From an uncultured Clostridia bacterium (GTDB lineage: Bacteria; Bacillota; Clostridia; Oscillospirales; Oscillospiraceae), in NCBI GenBank assembly GCA_947177005.1, contig CAMWSZ010000228.1:1-5569 (forward strand): 5,569 bases of DNA, given 5' to 3'. Shown here piece by piece: positions 5,209 through 5,569 of this stretch. The stretch's first letter is position 1; each line of letters starts with the position of its first letter. Below the pieces are notes generated by a model. That model was given only the letters and a program-made list of their open reading frames with translations, was not told the origin of the DNA and did not search any database. Both the position numbers and the translations under genes were made by a program.

Positions 5209-5569
5209 TAAAACAGTAAAAGGAAAACTCTACGATGATAATGGAACCTGGACAGTCCGTGCTAGGGTGTTCGACCCGGACTCCGGGAAGATCAAACAGC
5301 GTTCCAAGTCTACCGGTTTCAAGGTCAAAGACAGCACAAAGCGTAAGGCAGAACAGGCTATGCGGGAAATCCTTGCTGAGTGGGAGCAGGATGCAAACAC
5401 TGCACCGGTAAAACACGACCCGGTTTTTTCGGAATATGTCCAGAAGTGGATTGAAAAGAAGGCTCTCAGCCTGCGGGCGAATACTGTGAAGTCATACCGG
5501 GATTATGCCGATGTTCATATCTTGCCAGCGCTGGGCGATTTGAAGGTGCGCAGCATGACGTTACAGCAT
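5198..5569 (+). CDS. int: Tyrosine recombinase/integrase, N-terminal part (3'-truncated by window)
   Basis: The frame runs open from ATG 5198 to the window end, 124 residues. Residues ~8-65 (KGKLYDDNGTW, VRARVFDPDSGKIKQR, then a basic helix KRKAEQAMREIL) match the arm-type DNA-binding domain of phage and conjugative-element integrases. Residues ~76-124 (FSEYVQKWI, LRANTVKSYRDY, ILPALGDLKV) match the SAM-like core-binding domain. The catalytic domain with Arg-His-Arg-Tyr lies beyond the window, so completeness cannot be judged. The start is set by AAGGAGG (5180-5186), 11 bases upstream; a TTG at 5193 is in another frame. The enzyme catalyses site-specific integration and, usually with an excisionase, excision of the element. 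It has its own promoter and an inverted repeat over the start codon, which suggests separate control from the upstream genes. An attachment site would be expected near one element end, but none is visible here. Confidence 0.93.
   Translation, partial: MASHKTVKGKLYDDNGTWTVRARVFDPDSGKIKQRSKSTGFKVKDSTKRKAEQAMREILAEWEQDANTAPVKHDPVFSEYVQKWIEKKALSLRANTVKSYRDYADVHILPALGDLKVRSMTLQH

Noticed and set aside
3..5569. Wholesale TAG-to-Gln genetic code across the window
   Set aside because: nrdJ, the Fe-S gene, CYTH, methyltransferase, the 115-aa gene and the visible integrase contain no in-frame TAG; the two cases are kept as local anomalies.
1..5569. CRISPR array, tRNA, rRNA, insertion sequence or attachment site
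   Set aside because: No regularly spaced repeats, no cloverleaf, no transposase and no duplicated att-like core were seen by eye.

Overview
The window looks like the nucleotide-metabolism and integrase edge of a prophage or other integrative element from an anaerobic Firmicute, probably Clostridia. The evidence is strong AAGGAGG ribosome binding sites before most genes, a B12-dependent class II ribonucleotide reductase, a dUTPase of the clostridial/phage type, a phage-type adenine methyltransferase and a tyrosine integrase running off the right end. The host lineage is inferred; no rRNA, tRNA or attachment site is visible.

Left part (1-2709, + strand): a 5'-truncated nrdJ, then a GC-rich mRNA hairpin, a 65-aa ferredoxin:thioredoxin-reductase-like iron-sulfur protein, and an unrecognised 82-aa protein joined to it by an ATGA overlap. 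The small Fe-S protein is a plausible electron donor for NrdJ.

Middle (2618-3960): a short zinc-ribbon-like gene on the - strand, then dUTPase and a CYTH triphosphatase on the + strand. Both the - strand gene and the dUTPase appear interrupted by one in-frame TAG codon, 271 bases apart. In each case recognisable protein sequence continues in frame across the TAG. This is the most unusual feature of the window. It could be amber suppression or recoding, recent inactivation, or sequence error. The other coding sequences contain no in-frame TAG and end in TAA or TGA, so a genome-wide recode is not supported here.

Right part (4011-5569): a phage N6-adenine methyltransferase ends at an excellent intrinsic terminator, which faces a 41-aa zinc-ribbon gene on the - strand. 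That gene has a near-consensus promoter, back to back with a weaker promoter for a conserved-looking 115-aa protein containing an SCQGH motif. Last comes the 5' end of a tyrosine integrase with its own near-consensus promoter. A pair of identical-in-inverse 10-bp sites (TGGCTTGCCA / TGGCAAGCCA) brackets its ribosome binding site and start codon.

Together NrdJ, its probable reductant and dUTPase would supply deoxynucleotides and keep uracil out of DNA during element replication. The CYTH enzyme may act on another triphosphate. The methyltransferase would modify element DNA, and the integrase governs integration.
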